Shown: positions 9,419-17,026 of the stretch, one piece after another | Layout of the letters: every line of letters begins with the position of its first letter | How positions within the stretch are numbered: position 1 is the stretch's first letter | From: JADJPO01 sp963750395 | GTDB taxonomy: Bacteria > Actinomycetota > Actinomycetes > Actinomycetales > Kineosporiaceae | Direction: 5' to 3' | DNA length: 64,000 nt | Assembly: GCA_963750395.1 (NCBI GenBank) | Contig: CAVVQM010000006.1 | Coordinates: 310,001 to 374,000 of the forward strand | Made by a program: the position numbers and the translations under genes | Notes under the pieces: generated by a model | Told to the model about the DNA's origin: nothing | The model's database searches: none | Seen by the model: only the letters and a program-made list of their open reading frames with translations

Positions 9419-10150
9419 ATGACTGAGATCAAGACAGAATCTACGGAGCCCACTGAGTCCGTTGAGGCCACTGAGTCCGTTGAGGCCACTGGGTCCGAGA
9501 CCGTTCTGGACGCTGCGGAGGGCCAGGCGCAGGTCGAGTCAGCGACGGCGGACGACGTGGTCGAGGAGACCCCCGACACCGACGTCGAGACCACCGACGT
9601 CGAGGCCGCCGAGTCCGGTGAAGCGGGCGAGAACAGCGGCGCCGGCAAGCGCTCGGCTCGGACCAAGACCAGCTTGCGACGCCTCGAGGAGGAGGGCGAG
9701 ATCGCGGCGGACTACCTCGAGGAGTTCCTCGACATCGCTGATCTGGACGGCGACATCGACATCGATGTGGAGAACGGACGGGCGTCGGTGGCGATCGTTT
9801 CCGAGGACGGTGCTGACCGGAGCCTTCGAAAGCTGGTCGGCTCGCGCGGCGAGGTGCTCGAGGCTCTGCAGGACCTGGCTCGTCTGGCAGTCCAGGCGCG
9901 CACCGGCGACCGGAGCCGCTTGATGCTGGACATCGCCGGATACCGCGCCGGACGCCGGCGTGCTGTGGAGGATGTGGCCGGGCGCGCCTGCCAGGAGGTT
10001 GCGCGTACCGGCGAGCCGGTGAAGATGGACCCGATGTCGGCGTTCGAACGCAAGGTCGTTCACGACGCTGTGGCTGAGGCCGGGCTGGTCAGCGAGTCCG
10101 AGGGTGAGGAGCCGGCGCGTCGGGTCGTGATCCATCCAGCGGGAACCTGA
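9419..10150 (+). CDS. jag: Jag / KhpB-like RNA-binding protein (KH-R3H)
   Basis: A 243-residue protein with a long acidic N-terminus made of repeated ESVEATE/TEPTES units (residues 1-75, from a 21-base DNA repeat near 9455-9495). A Jag/KH-like region follows (AADYLEEFLDIADLDGDIDIDVENGRASVAI, then KLVGSRGEVLEALQDLARLAV). The C-terminus is an R3H domain (VKMDPMSAFERKVVHDAVAEA). Members bind RNA and affect cell shape and membrane biogenesis. Position between yidC and rsmG is canonical. The start ATG at 9419 follows a GAGAGGAG stretch. Confidence 0.92.
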   Translation: MTEIKTESTEPTESVEATESVEATGSETVLDAAEGQAQVESATADDVVEETPDTDVETTDVEAAESGEAGENSGAGKRSARTKTSLRRLEEEGEIAADYLEEFLDIADLDGDIDIDVENGRASVAIVSEDGADRSLRKLVGSRGEVLEALQDLARLAVQARTGDRSRLMLDIAGYRAGRRRAVEDVAGRACQEVARTGEPVKMDPMSAFERKVVHDAVAEAGLVSESEGEEPARRVVIHPAGT

Positions 10151-10157
10151 TCCACCG

Positions 10158-10931
10158 ATGTCGCACGGGCCGGGTCAGGAGCTCGAGACCCAGTCGGCCG
10201 CCGCGTCGACCGTCTTCGGAGAGCGACTTGATCGTGCCCGCCACTACGCCCGTCTTCTGGGGGGGTCGGCGGTCGAGAGGGGCTTGATCGGACCCAGGGA
10301 GGTGCCGAGGCTCTGGAGCCGGCACATCCTGAACTGCGCGGTCGTCGGTGACCTGATTCCGCGCGGCGCGCGGGTGGTGGACGTGGGCTCTGGTGCCGGT
10401 CTGCCCGGGATCGCCTTGGCGATCGCCCGCCCGGACCTGTCCGTCGTGCTCGTCGATTCCCTGCAGCGCCGGGTGTCCTGGCTGGTGGACGCGGTGGAGG
10501 AGTTGGAGCTGGGTAACGCCGTCGAGGTGCGCCGAGGGCGGGCGGAGGAGATGGCGGGCGATGACTTCGATGTTGCCACCGCCCGAGCCGTTGCCGGGCT
10601 CTCGACTTTGATCGGGTGGTGCGTACCGCTGGTGCGTCCGGGTGGGGTCGTTCTGGCCATCAAGGGCAGAACCGCCGAGGAGGAACTGATCGGCGTCGAG
10701 GGCCAGCTGACTGGTCTTGGCGTCGAGGATTACTCGGTGCAGGAGTGCGGTTCAGGCGTGCTCGAAGAGCCCACCACGGTCGTCAGCCTGGTCGTCGCCG
10801 ACCGAACGGCCACGTCGCCCACGACCACGCATGGCCGGGCCGGTGGACCTACGCGATCGTCGCGAGCTGTCCCTGGGGACGGTGGACGACGGACGCGTGC
10901 GCGCCGCCGCCGGGGCCGCTCCAGCAGCTGA
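10158..10931 (+). CDS. rsmG: 16S rRNA (guanine527-N7)-methyltransferase RsmG
   Basis: A 257-residue SAM-dependent methyltransferase that modifies G527 of 16S rRNA; loss gives low-level streptomycin resistance in several actinobacteria. Motif I RVVDVGSGAGLPGIALA is at residues 72-88, preceded by the conserved LWSRHILNCAVV and followed by VVLVDSLQRRVSWL and DVATARAVAGL. The catalytic fold ends near residue 220. The last 35 residues are Arg/Ser/Thr-rich and not family-like. It starts seven bases after jag, consistent with one operon. Confidence 0.94.
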   Translation: MSHGPGQELETQSAAASTVFGERLDRARHYARLLGGSAVERGLIGPREVPRLWSRHILNCAVVGDLIPRGARVVDVGSGAGLPGIALAIARPDLSVVLVDSLQRRVSWLVDAVEELELGNAVEVRRGRAEEMAGDDFDVATARAVAGLSTLIGWCVPLVRPGGVVLAIKGRTAEEELIGVEGQLTGLGVEDYSVQECGSGVLEEPTTVVSLVVADRTATSPTTTHGRAGGPTRSSRAVPGDGGRRTRARRRRGRSSS

Positions 10932-10988
10932 GGTTGCCGGCGTCCGCCTACGGGCGACGTCTGTGCCCTCGGGGGCGATTGCTGGTCG

Positions 10989-11004
10989 TGTTTCACGTGA
11001 ATCG
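10989..11004 (+). promoter_or_regulatory. parS-like site downstream of rsmG
   Basis: TGTTTCACGTGAATCG matches the ParB site consensus TGTTTCACGTGAAACA at 14 of 16 bases, with the central CACGTG intact. It is intergenic. Confidence 0.6.
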
Positions 11005-11099
11005 CGCTCATCGCGTGGCAGGTGGAGCCCCTCCTGTGGCACGAAGAACCGTGTCCGGTCTCAGCGACGGGGCGCCCGCCCCCGGTGCGCCTCCTGCCG

Positions 11100-11435
11100 T
11101 GGCCTCGCTGCCGTGGCTCGTCGACGCCGGGGGGCCGGCCTCGACGCATTGCTGGACACCCCCATGTCGTCCTCGTCGACCTGTGGGCACCCTGGTGCGG
11201 ACCCTGCCGGCTGCTCGCTCCCGGTGCTGGAGTGGCGCTCTCGTCGGCCACAACGCGAGCACCGCCACCCGTCTCGATGCGCGCAGCATCCCCACCTTGG
11301 CCCTGGTCCGCGCTGGGGTCACCGGTGGGCCACGTGGTCGGTGCCCAGCCCGAATCGGCTCTGGTCCAGCGGATCGACGCCGTCCCGGCCGCGACGCCGG
11401 CCGACCACCAGCACTCGCGCCAGGATGGCGAGTGA
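11100..11435 (+). pseudogene. Thioredoxin remnant
   Basis: One frame encodes HVVLVDLWAPWCGPCRLLAP, the thioredoxin active site with WCGPC. Further on, a second frame encodes RSIPTLALVRAG, the cis-Pro strand. The first frame then resumes with VGHVVGAQPESALVQRID, the terminal thioredoxin strand and helix. The segment between active site and cis-Pro is too short for an intact fold and needs at least two frame changes. No plausible start with RBS is seen. It is therefore a decayed thioredoxin gene. Its 3' end is antisense to the last 117 bases of the PQ-loop gene. An apparently functional trxA lies at 19502. Confidence 0.75.
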
Positions 11436-11972
11436 GGCGCCGACCCCGATGATGCCGAGGCTCGTGTAGGCGGGGTCGCTGTGGATCAGCCCGTAGCCGC
11501 CCCACAGCAGCGTCTCTGCCCCGGCGAGCAGCCAGGTCGCAGGGGCCACCCCGGAGGGGCCTGGGGCTCGGTAGGCAACCCAGACCGCCGGAGCCGTCTG
11601 GATCAGGTAGGCGGCCGCCAGGATCGAGCCGAGCAGCACCGTGCCACCGAACCCACCGGCCGCGCCGAGTGCTCCCGCCCACAGGCAGCCGGCGAGCAAC
11701 GCAACCCACCACATGCGGCCTACCGCGGCCACCAGCGCTGCCAGGCTGGCGTTCACCAGCACCATCAGCACCCGGGCGGGGATGGCTGGCCATAGTTCGA
11801 CGGCGGCCGAGTACCCGACCCATGCGCACCCTGACACCGTGCCGAGGACCGGGCTCGCCAGTGACACCCCGGCGACGTCCCGGGTCCTGACCAACCGCAG
11901 CATCTGCGGTACTCGTGCGACGACGACCAGGCCGGTGGCGAGAACGACGAGAAAGTCAGCGACCCGTTCCAT
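11319..11972 (-). CDS. PQ-loop / SWEET-like membrane protein
   Basis: A 217-residue membrane protein with about seven hydrophobic helices and two repeats of the PQ-loop kind: VPQMLRLVRTRDVAGVSL near residue 22 and a weaker copy near IQTAPAVWVAYRAPGPSGV. Such proteins carry sugars, amino acids or other small solutes; the substrate cannot be read from sequence. The hydrophilic C-terminal 30 residues are encoded opposite the thioredoxin remnant and may be read-through into decayed DNA. The ATG overlaps the upstream haloperoxidase-like gene by 17 bases and sits within a 15-base repeat array. Confidence 0.75.
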   Translation of the reverse strand: MERVADFLVVLATGLVVVARVPQMLRLVRTRDVAGVSLASPVLGTVSGCAWVGYSAAVELWPAIPARVLMVLVNASLAALVAAVGRMWWVALLAGCLWAGALGAAGGFGGTVLLGSILAAAYLIQTAPAVWVAYRAPGPSGVAPATWLLAGAETLLWGGYGLIHSDPAYTSLGIIGVGASLAILARVLVVGRRRGRDGVDPLDQSRFGLGTDHVAHR

Positions 11973-13485
11973 TGTCGCTCAACCCATTGTCGCTCAACCC
12001 ATTGCCGCTCAACCCATTGCCGCTCAACCCATTGCCGCTCAACCCGTCGCCGCTCGACCCGGTGGCCGGCCCCGCCGGTTCCGGGGCCGTGCCGGCGATA
12101 TGGGCGTTGACGAGCTCCCAGGCCGCCTCGCCCACGGCTACGCCGAGCTCGACGCCAGCGCTGACGGCCGGCTGGAAGTGCACCCCGCCCCAGACTCGGC
12201 TCGCTCCACACGCCTGCGCCAGATCGGTCCAGGTGGCGAAGTGCAGCGCGCGCTCCTGGGCGGGTGTCACGCCCGGCTCGACGGTCGATGCGCCCTGCGG
12301 CACGGTGACGGTCCAGTTGAGCTCGTCGGTGCCGAAGTACCGCCGGCTGGTCTCGGCATGGGCATGGCACAACGCCGTGGAAGCAGAGGGATACTCGGGA
12401 TGGTCGGCCGTGTCGAGATAGCTACGCCACTGCACCGCCGGAAGGTCGCTGACGGTGCCCTCACCCGGCCCTCCCCAGGCCGTGACACACTCATCGCCGA
12501 ACAGGAAGCCGATCGCGGTGACCGGTCGTACAGCGTCGAAGCGGCGCTTGTGGTGCCACACTGCGATCGCTGCGTCGAACGCCGCCATGTTGGTGAGGAA
12601 GTCGTACTGCACGAAGTCCGTCAGGTCCAGCCCATGGGACTGGGCGGCGAAGAGGGCCGAGAACCCCAGACCGTTGATCTTGTTGTCGAACAGCTCGGCG
12701 ATCAGCTTCTGCTCCTCGTCCAGACCGGCCGATACCGACAGCACGTGCTCCGCCTGGGCCCGGTAGGCCTGCGGGTAGTACTGCCAGTGACTGTCGGTCG
12801 GAGCAGGAACATCGAAGGACGCCGGGTCGAGGTAGGAGTACGGCCTGGTCACCGCCATCTGCGGGGTGACGAAGCGCTGGGACCGGTAGATGCCGATCCG
12901 GTCGGTCACGGTGAGCGGCTGCCACCGGCTCGGGTCGACCAGCTCATCGGCGGCGTTGATCGGCGCGTAACCGGTTGTGTCCGCGTATGGCTGCACGTGG
13001 TAGCGCCGTCCGGCGCCGTCCCCGAGCTGGTTCATGCCGTCGGCGATCCTGTCCGCCACGACGGCCAGACCCGCCTCCTCCCCGACCGCAACGGCCTCGG
13101 CGTCCGCCCCGCAGGGCTCCTCGGGCAGCACGTCGGACACCAGCTGCTGCCACTGCTCGGCGTACGCCGGGAAGAGGCTGGTCAGCACCGGAACCGAGGC
13201 GGTCAGCACAGCGATGTTCCGGTGTCGGTCGTTCGCCTCGTGCGCCGGCCGGCGGCACAGCCGTGAGCTGACCCCTACCGCCGTCGGGTGGTAGGGCGCG
13301 ATGGCGTCGAACCAGGCGTGAGTGAGCATGGTCGTCACCCGAAGCACGAGCGTGGCGTCGTTCCCAGCCGGAGACATCGTCGCGGCGATCACCGGGATCA
13401 CCTCAGGGATGATCACCTCGATCGGAGCGTTGTGCGTGTCCAGGTCGAACGCGTCCGTGCGTTGGCGGTTCTGGGTCACGTTCAT
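11956..13485 (-). CDS. Vanadium-haloperoxidase-like (DUF6851-type) protein with repeat tail
   Basis: About 509 residues, with GGGGAG upstream of the ATG at 13485 (a second ATG is at 13488). The fold family is the vanadium haloperoxidase / acid phosphatase superfamily. The sequence shows K-x6-R-P (KRRFDAVRP), a phosphate-loop equivalent EYPSASTALCHA, and R-x5-H (RVWGGVH). The usual loop is PSGH; here Gly-His is replaced by Ala-Ser, so the acid-base His of haloperoxidases appears absent. No signal peptide is evident. The C-terminus is a GLS(G/D)N pentapeptide repeat encoded by 15-base DNA repeats. Substrate is unknown. Confidence 0.75.
   Translation of the reverse strand: MNVTQNRQRTDAFDLDTHNAPIEVIIPEVIPVIAATMSPAGNDATLVLRVTTMLTHAWFDAIAPYHPTAVGVSSRLCRRPAHEANDRHRNIAVLTASVPVLTSLFPAYAEQWQQLVSDVLPEEPCGADAEAVAVGEEAGLAVVADRIADGMNQLGDGAGRRYHVQPYADTTGYAPINAADELVDPSRWQPLTVTDRIGIYRSQRFVTPQMAVTRPYSYLDPASFDVPAPTDSHWQYYPQAYRAQAEHVLSVSAGLDEEQKLIAELFDNKINGLGFSALFAAQSHGLDLTDFVQYDFLTNMAAFDAAIAVWHHKRRFDAVRPVTAIGFLFGDECVTAWGGPGEGTVSDLPAVQWRSYLDTADHPEYPSASTALCHAHAETSRRYFGTDELNWTVTVPQGASTVEPGVTPAQERALHFATWTDLAQACGASRVWGGVHFQPAVSAGVELGVAVGEAAWELVNAHIAGTAPEPAGPATGSSGDGLSGNGLSGNGLSGNGLSDNGLSDNGTGR
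11970..12059 (-). repeat. Six tandem 15-base repeats across a gene junction
   Basis: Five good copies and one degenerate copy of a 15-base unit; on the minus strand it reads GGTTGAGCGGCAATG. In the haloperoxidase-like frame it encodes the GLS(G/D)N tail. In the PQ-loop frame each unit upstream of the true start gives ATG GGT TGA, a two-codon open frame. The last ATG (11972) opens the PQ-loop gene itself. Confidence 0.85.
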
Positions 13486-13689
13486 CACGGTCTCCCCCTG
13501 TGTCGGTTCTCTGTCCGTGGCGCTGCCGATCGCAGCCCTGCCGAGAAAGGAGGATGGCCCCGAGACGCCTGATACCTTCCGTCACGGCAGAGTTCGGCAG
13601 ATCACCACGCGCGGCTTCCCGCGCCTGGACCAGACCCCGGGCGTCCTCCCCGGCCACACTCGAGACCTGGATCCGTGGATCTCCCGACG

Positions 13690-13705
13690 CGTTCCACGTG
13701 AAACC
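13690..13705 (+). promoter_or_regulatory. parS-like site
   Basis: CGTTCCACGTGAAACC matches the ParB consensus at 13 of 16 bases with an intact CACGTG core. It is intergenic, upstream of parA. Confidence 0.5.
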
Positions 13706-13902
13706 AGACTCCGCGTGGACCGGGTTACTCGCCGCCGATGGCACTAACGCCCACACCTCGCTGCCACGCGCATCCCAGCTGATGGACGCGACGCGGTCTG
13801 GGAAGATGGACGTCTGAGGCCTCCTGGTGCCCCCTCACGGATGATCGTGAACGCAAACCTAGTCCGGCCGCTTCGGCTCCCACCGACGTCGATGATGTGG
13901 AC

Positions 13903-13918
13903 GGTTCCACGTGAAACA
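13903..13918 (+). promoter_or_regulatory. parS-like site
   Basis: GGTTCCACGTGAAACA matches the consensus at 14 of 16 bases. It is intergenic, 850 bases upstream of the proposed parA start. Confidence 0.6.
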
Positions 13919-14090
13919 GCGCCCGCCTTCCGCAAGCGACAATCAGACGCGATGTGCGGATGGCTGGAGAAGTGGGCAGAGCGTGGAGTGGCGTCCGTGG
14001 GTCCGCCTCGGGGTGGGTCGCCGTCGCCCCGGGGTGAGGTGAACGCTGGCCAGGGGCCTGGGAGGTTCGGTTCGTCGGACTATCCACGTG

Positions 14091-14099
14091 TTATCCACA
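14091..14099 (+). promoter_or_regulatory. DnaA box upstream of parA
   Basis: TTATCCACA, identical to the box upstream of dnaA. It directly abuts the palindrome GTCCACGTGGAC at 14100-14111. Confidence 0.55.
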
Positions 14100-14596
14100 G
14101 TCCACGTGGACAGGAAGTTGGCGCCCCATTCGTGCCGCTCCCCGTCGAATCCACGGTCCTTTGGGTGTCGAGTCGGGCGCCTCAGTCCCATCGACACGGA
14201 GCGGTGGTAAGTCGTCACGCCTGCTTCCCACGCTCAAACTGAGCGTTCAGCGCGCGGGGTCGCCCAGAAGCGCGGGCTTATGCACGTGCAGGTGTCCATG
14301 ATCCGCGGGGAGTCGAGCCGGGAGCTGCAGAGCGCCGGCGCCTCCTTGCCCCCAGGGGTGGGTGTCATCCACAGCGTCATCCACAGCCGCTTGACGTTGC
14401 TCTTTGGGGACGACGTCAGGAGGTGCTGAGCCCAGAGGCACTCGATCGCCCACCGTCGGGGGCCTTGGACCAACAATGAATAGAAGCCCAACCGGCCAAC
14501 CAGCAACTGTCGCTGCGGGCGAATGCCTACCGGCCGAGGGCTTTCGGTGCCGGTGCGAGGGCATCTTCGCCTGCGCCGTGATGCAGCAATCCAGCC

Positions 14597-14605
14597 TGTG
14601 GACAA
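14597..14605 (-). promoter_or_regulatory. DnaA box upstream of parA
   Basis: TGTGGACAA on the plus strand, i.e. a perfect TTGTCCACA on the minus strand, about 150 bases before the proposed parA start. Confidence 0.55.
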
Positions 14606-14752
14606 CGTGAGTCCACGTCAGCGATTGGTCCTAGGCTCGTGCCGACGCCGGGTCGATACAGCGAGTCTGACGTGTGGGTTCGGCGCGCCACTCGGGGGCG
14701 CAGCCAGTGTCTTGTCAGGATGGTGTTGCACGGGGACGGACTGGAGGGGTTA

Positions 14753-17026
14753 GTGACTGGTATTGGTTGGCCGCCATCTGGTCCTCGCGAGGCTCCAGCC
14801 GCTCTCGGCTGGCCTGCGGTGGTCGACGGATGGGGCGGCTTACGAACGGGCCCACCGGAGCTGGAAGTGGCTGTGGGACCACAGGTTTCGGCGTCGCCCG
14901 CGGTCACTACCCGCGGTCCATCTGAACGGGAAGTAGCGCCTGTGCCCCCAATTGTGGGCGTGGACCACGCCGTCTCGGCAGATCGACCCGTGGCAGGCTC
15001 GCCGACTGCTCCGGACGGGACCTCTTCGGCAGAGACTGCTGTGGGCAGCGGCCGTGCGCTTCAGCCAGACGAGAGGGTCCCTGAGGCGAGACGGCTGGAA
15101 TCCGGCGCTGTCTCCTCCGCCACCGAGCCTCTTCGCTCATCCCTTTCGGACGCGGATCGTGCTCGGGGGATCCACGACGGCCACTCTGCAGGTGTTGGCG
15201 CCGCCGAGTCCCCCGCTCAGGACCATGTTTCACGGGAAACATCGATCGACCTGACGCGGGCGTCCGCCCGCCCGGCCGGCGAGCCGTCAGCGGCCGAGGT
15301 CCAAGACCCTGGACCCGTCTTGAGCGCGGCGGATGCGCGGGAGCGGGGGAGCCGAGACGTGGATCGGGAATGGGGCGGACGGGCACCCATATCGATGGAG
15401 GCTCAGCCGTGGGGGCAGACGATCCACGTTCCGTTGGAGCGTCTGGCCGCGGCTCGCGGCAGCGGTGAGCAGTCCGGCGGCGGGCGGTCCGGCGGCGGGC
15501 AGGTTGTGGTCGGGCAGGCTGGTGCGGGTCAGGCGGACGTCCAAGAGGCCGGTGTTGAAGAACGCGGTGTCGAAGAACGCGGTATTGAACAAGAACGTGC
15601 TGCTGAAGAAGACGGTGTCGAGGAAGGCGGCGTCAAGGAAGACGGGGGACTCGGCCGCATCCTCCATGTAGATGACCTTTCGGACCCGACCGAGGTTCGC
15701 GTGAATGCCGAACCTGAAGTTCCTCTAGGCTCCGGTGACCAGGCACAACGCACCGACACCGACGCAGCACCCGACCTCGAGCTCACCCAGGCGCCGGCGG
15801 CCATGGAGGACCAGGTGCGCCAGGGCGAGGGAGTCGTCGCCGCCACGCAGCAGCGTCTCACCACGCCGGTCGCATCGGAGGACGGGAGAACGGTCATGCG
15901 TGAGTTCAGCGGTCAGGTACTGCCTGACACCGCTGCCGTGTCGGTGTCGTCTCCATCCATGGAGACGGTTGGACCTGCCCCGGCCCGTGTCACGGACGAT
16001 GCGTGGCGTCCGCCGGGTGCGCCCCTGGCCCCCGCGGTGGACGAACCCGTTGTTCACATCGATCTCGAGAAGGCGTCGGTGGTGGACGAACCCGTTGACC
16101 ACATCGATCTCGAGCAGGCCTCGATAATGGATGAGCAGATGTCCGCTGCTCCCGCCACGGCCGATGCGCGGCGGCGTCACGTGCGCTTCCCCAGGCCTCC
16201 ATGGACGAGGGTCCTCACGGTGGCCAACCAGAAGGGCGGCGTTGGGAAGACAACCACCACGGTGAACGTCGCCGCGGCGCTCGCCCAAGCGGGACTGCGC
16301 GTGCTGGTTCTGGACATCGACCCTCAGGGCAACGCCTCCACAGCGCTGGGTATCGAGCACCATGCTGAGATCCCGAGTCTGTACGACGTCGTGGTCGAGG
16401 ACATGCCGCTGGCCGACGTGGTCCAGACGTGCCCGGACATCGAGAACCTGTGGTGTGCGCCGGCGACCATCGATCTCGCCGGTGCTGAGATCGAACTCGT
16501 GAGCTTCGTGGCCCGGGAGACCCGCCTGAAGCGAGCCCTGGAGACCTTCCTCAGGGAACTCGCGGAGCGAGGCGATGAGCAGATCGATTACGTGCTGATC
16601 GACTGCCCACCGAGTCTCAGCCTGCTGACGGTCAACGCCTTCGTGGCCGCGCGTGAGGTGCTGATTCCCATTCAATGCGAGTACTACGCGCTCGAGGGTC
16701 TCTCGCAACTGCTCAAGCACATCGAGCTGATTCATCGCCAGCTCAACCCCAAGCTCCATGTATCGACGATCATGCTGACGATGTACGACGGACGAACGCG
16801 ACTGTCGGCGCAGGTCGCGGATGAGGTCCGGAATCACTTCCCGGATCAGGTCGTGAAGACAACGGTTCCTCGATCGGTGCGCATCTCCGAGGCGCCGAGC
16901 CATGGTCAGACAGTGATTACGTACGATCCGGCGTCAAGCGGAGCGCTCTCATACCTTGAGGCATCTCGCGAACTTGCCGAACAGGTAGTGACGTGGGAAT
17001 CGACGAAGCGCGAGGAGCAATCGTGA
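14753..17026 (+). CDS. parA: Chromosome-partitioning ATPase ParA with ~480-residue N-terminal extension
   Basis: The ParA core occupies the C-terminal ~270 residues. It shows the deviant Walker A KGGVGKTT (about 494-501 from this start), VLDIDPQGNASTALGI, VLIDCPPSLSLLTVNA and the ParA signature EYYALEGLSQLLKHIEL. Such ATPases segregate origins by binding DNA and ParB. Family members usually have fewer than 100 residues before the core. Here about 480 low-complexity residues precede it, including acidic Glu/Gly repeats (near 15550-15650), a duplicated 15-residue unit and an in-frame parS-like site (VSRET). The GTG at 14753 has GGAGG five bases upstream; the frame stays open to a GTG at 14639. 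parB overlaps by four bases. Confidence 0.85.
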   Translation: MTGIGWPPSGPREAPAALGWPAVVDGWGGLRTGPPELEVAVGPQVSASPAVTTRGPSEREVAPVPPIVGVDHAVSADRPVAGSPTAPDGTSSAETAVGSGRALQPDERVPEARRLESGAVSSATEPLRSSLSDADRARGIHDGHSAGVGAAESPAQDHVSRETSIDLTRASARPAGEPSAAEVQDPGPVLSAADARERGSRDVDREWGGRAPISMEAQPWGQTIHVPLERLAAARGSGEQSGGGRSGGGQVVVGQAGAGQADVQEAGVEERGVEERGIEQERAAEEDGVEEGGVKEDGGLGRILHVDDLSDPTEVRVNAEPEVPLGSGDQAQRTDTDAAPDLELTQAPAAMEDQVRQGEGVVAATQQRLTTPVASEDGRTVMREFSGQVLPDTAAVSVSSPSMETVGPAPARVTDDAWRPPGAPLAPAVDEPVVHIDLEKASVVDEPVDHIDLEQASIMDEQMSAAPATADARRRHVRFPRPPWTRVLTVANQKGGVGKTTTTVNVAAALAQAGLRVLVLDIDPQGNASTALGIEHHAEIPSLYDVVVEDMPLADVVQTCPDIENLWCAPATIDLAGAEIELVSFVARETRLKRALETFLRELAERGDEQIDYVLIDCPPSLSLLTVNAFVAAREVLIPIQCEYYALEGLSQLLKHIELIHRQLNPKLHVSTIMLTMYDGRTRLSAQVADEVRNHFPDQVVKTTVPRSVRISEAPSHGQTVITYDPASSGALSYLEASRELAEQVVTWESTKREEQS
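15226..15241 (+). promoter_or_regulatory. parS site inside parA
   Basis: TGTTTCACGGGAAACA matches the consensus at 15 of 16 bases, the best in the window. In the parA frame it encodes the HVSRET peptide often seen where parS sits inside coding sequence. Confidence 0.75.
16037..16126 (+). repeat. Tandem 45-base duplication in parA extension
   Basis: Two adjacent 45-base copies, each beginning GTGGACGAACCCGTTG, encode DEPVxHIDLE(K/Q)AS twice. A third, shorter echo (IMDEQ) follows. This indicates recent tandem duplication within the disordered extension. Confidence 0.8.

Larger units (their letters stand above)
13489..14752. other. 1.26-kb non-coding region upstream of parA with parS-like and DnaA-box sites
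   Basis: No convincing gene is seen. The region holds two parS-like sites (13690-13705, 13903-13918), a palindrome GTCCACGTGGAC (14100-14111), DnaA box TTATCCACA (14091-14099), two near-boxes TCATCCACA in direct repeat (around 14367-14390), and a perfect box on the minus strand, TGTGGACAA at 14597-14605. Base composition is slightly less GC-rich than the surroundings. It may be a ParB/DnaA-dense control region for parAB or part of an extended origin. Confidence 0.6.

Noticed and set aside
14639..14752. GTG at 14639 as the parA start
   Set aside because: No RBS is visible; the GTG at 14753 has GGAGG at suitable spacing. The choice is not certain.
15540..15660. EE-G repeat stretch as a CRISPR or mobile repeat
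   Set aside because: The repeats are short, imperfect, in frame and protein-level, with no spacer structure.
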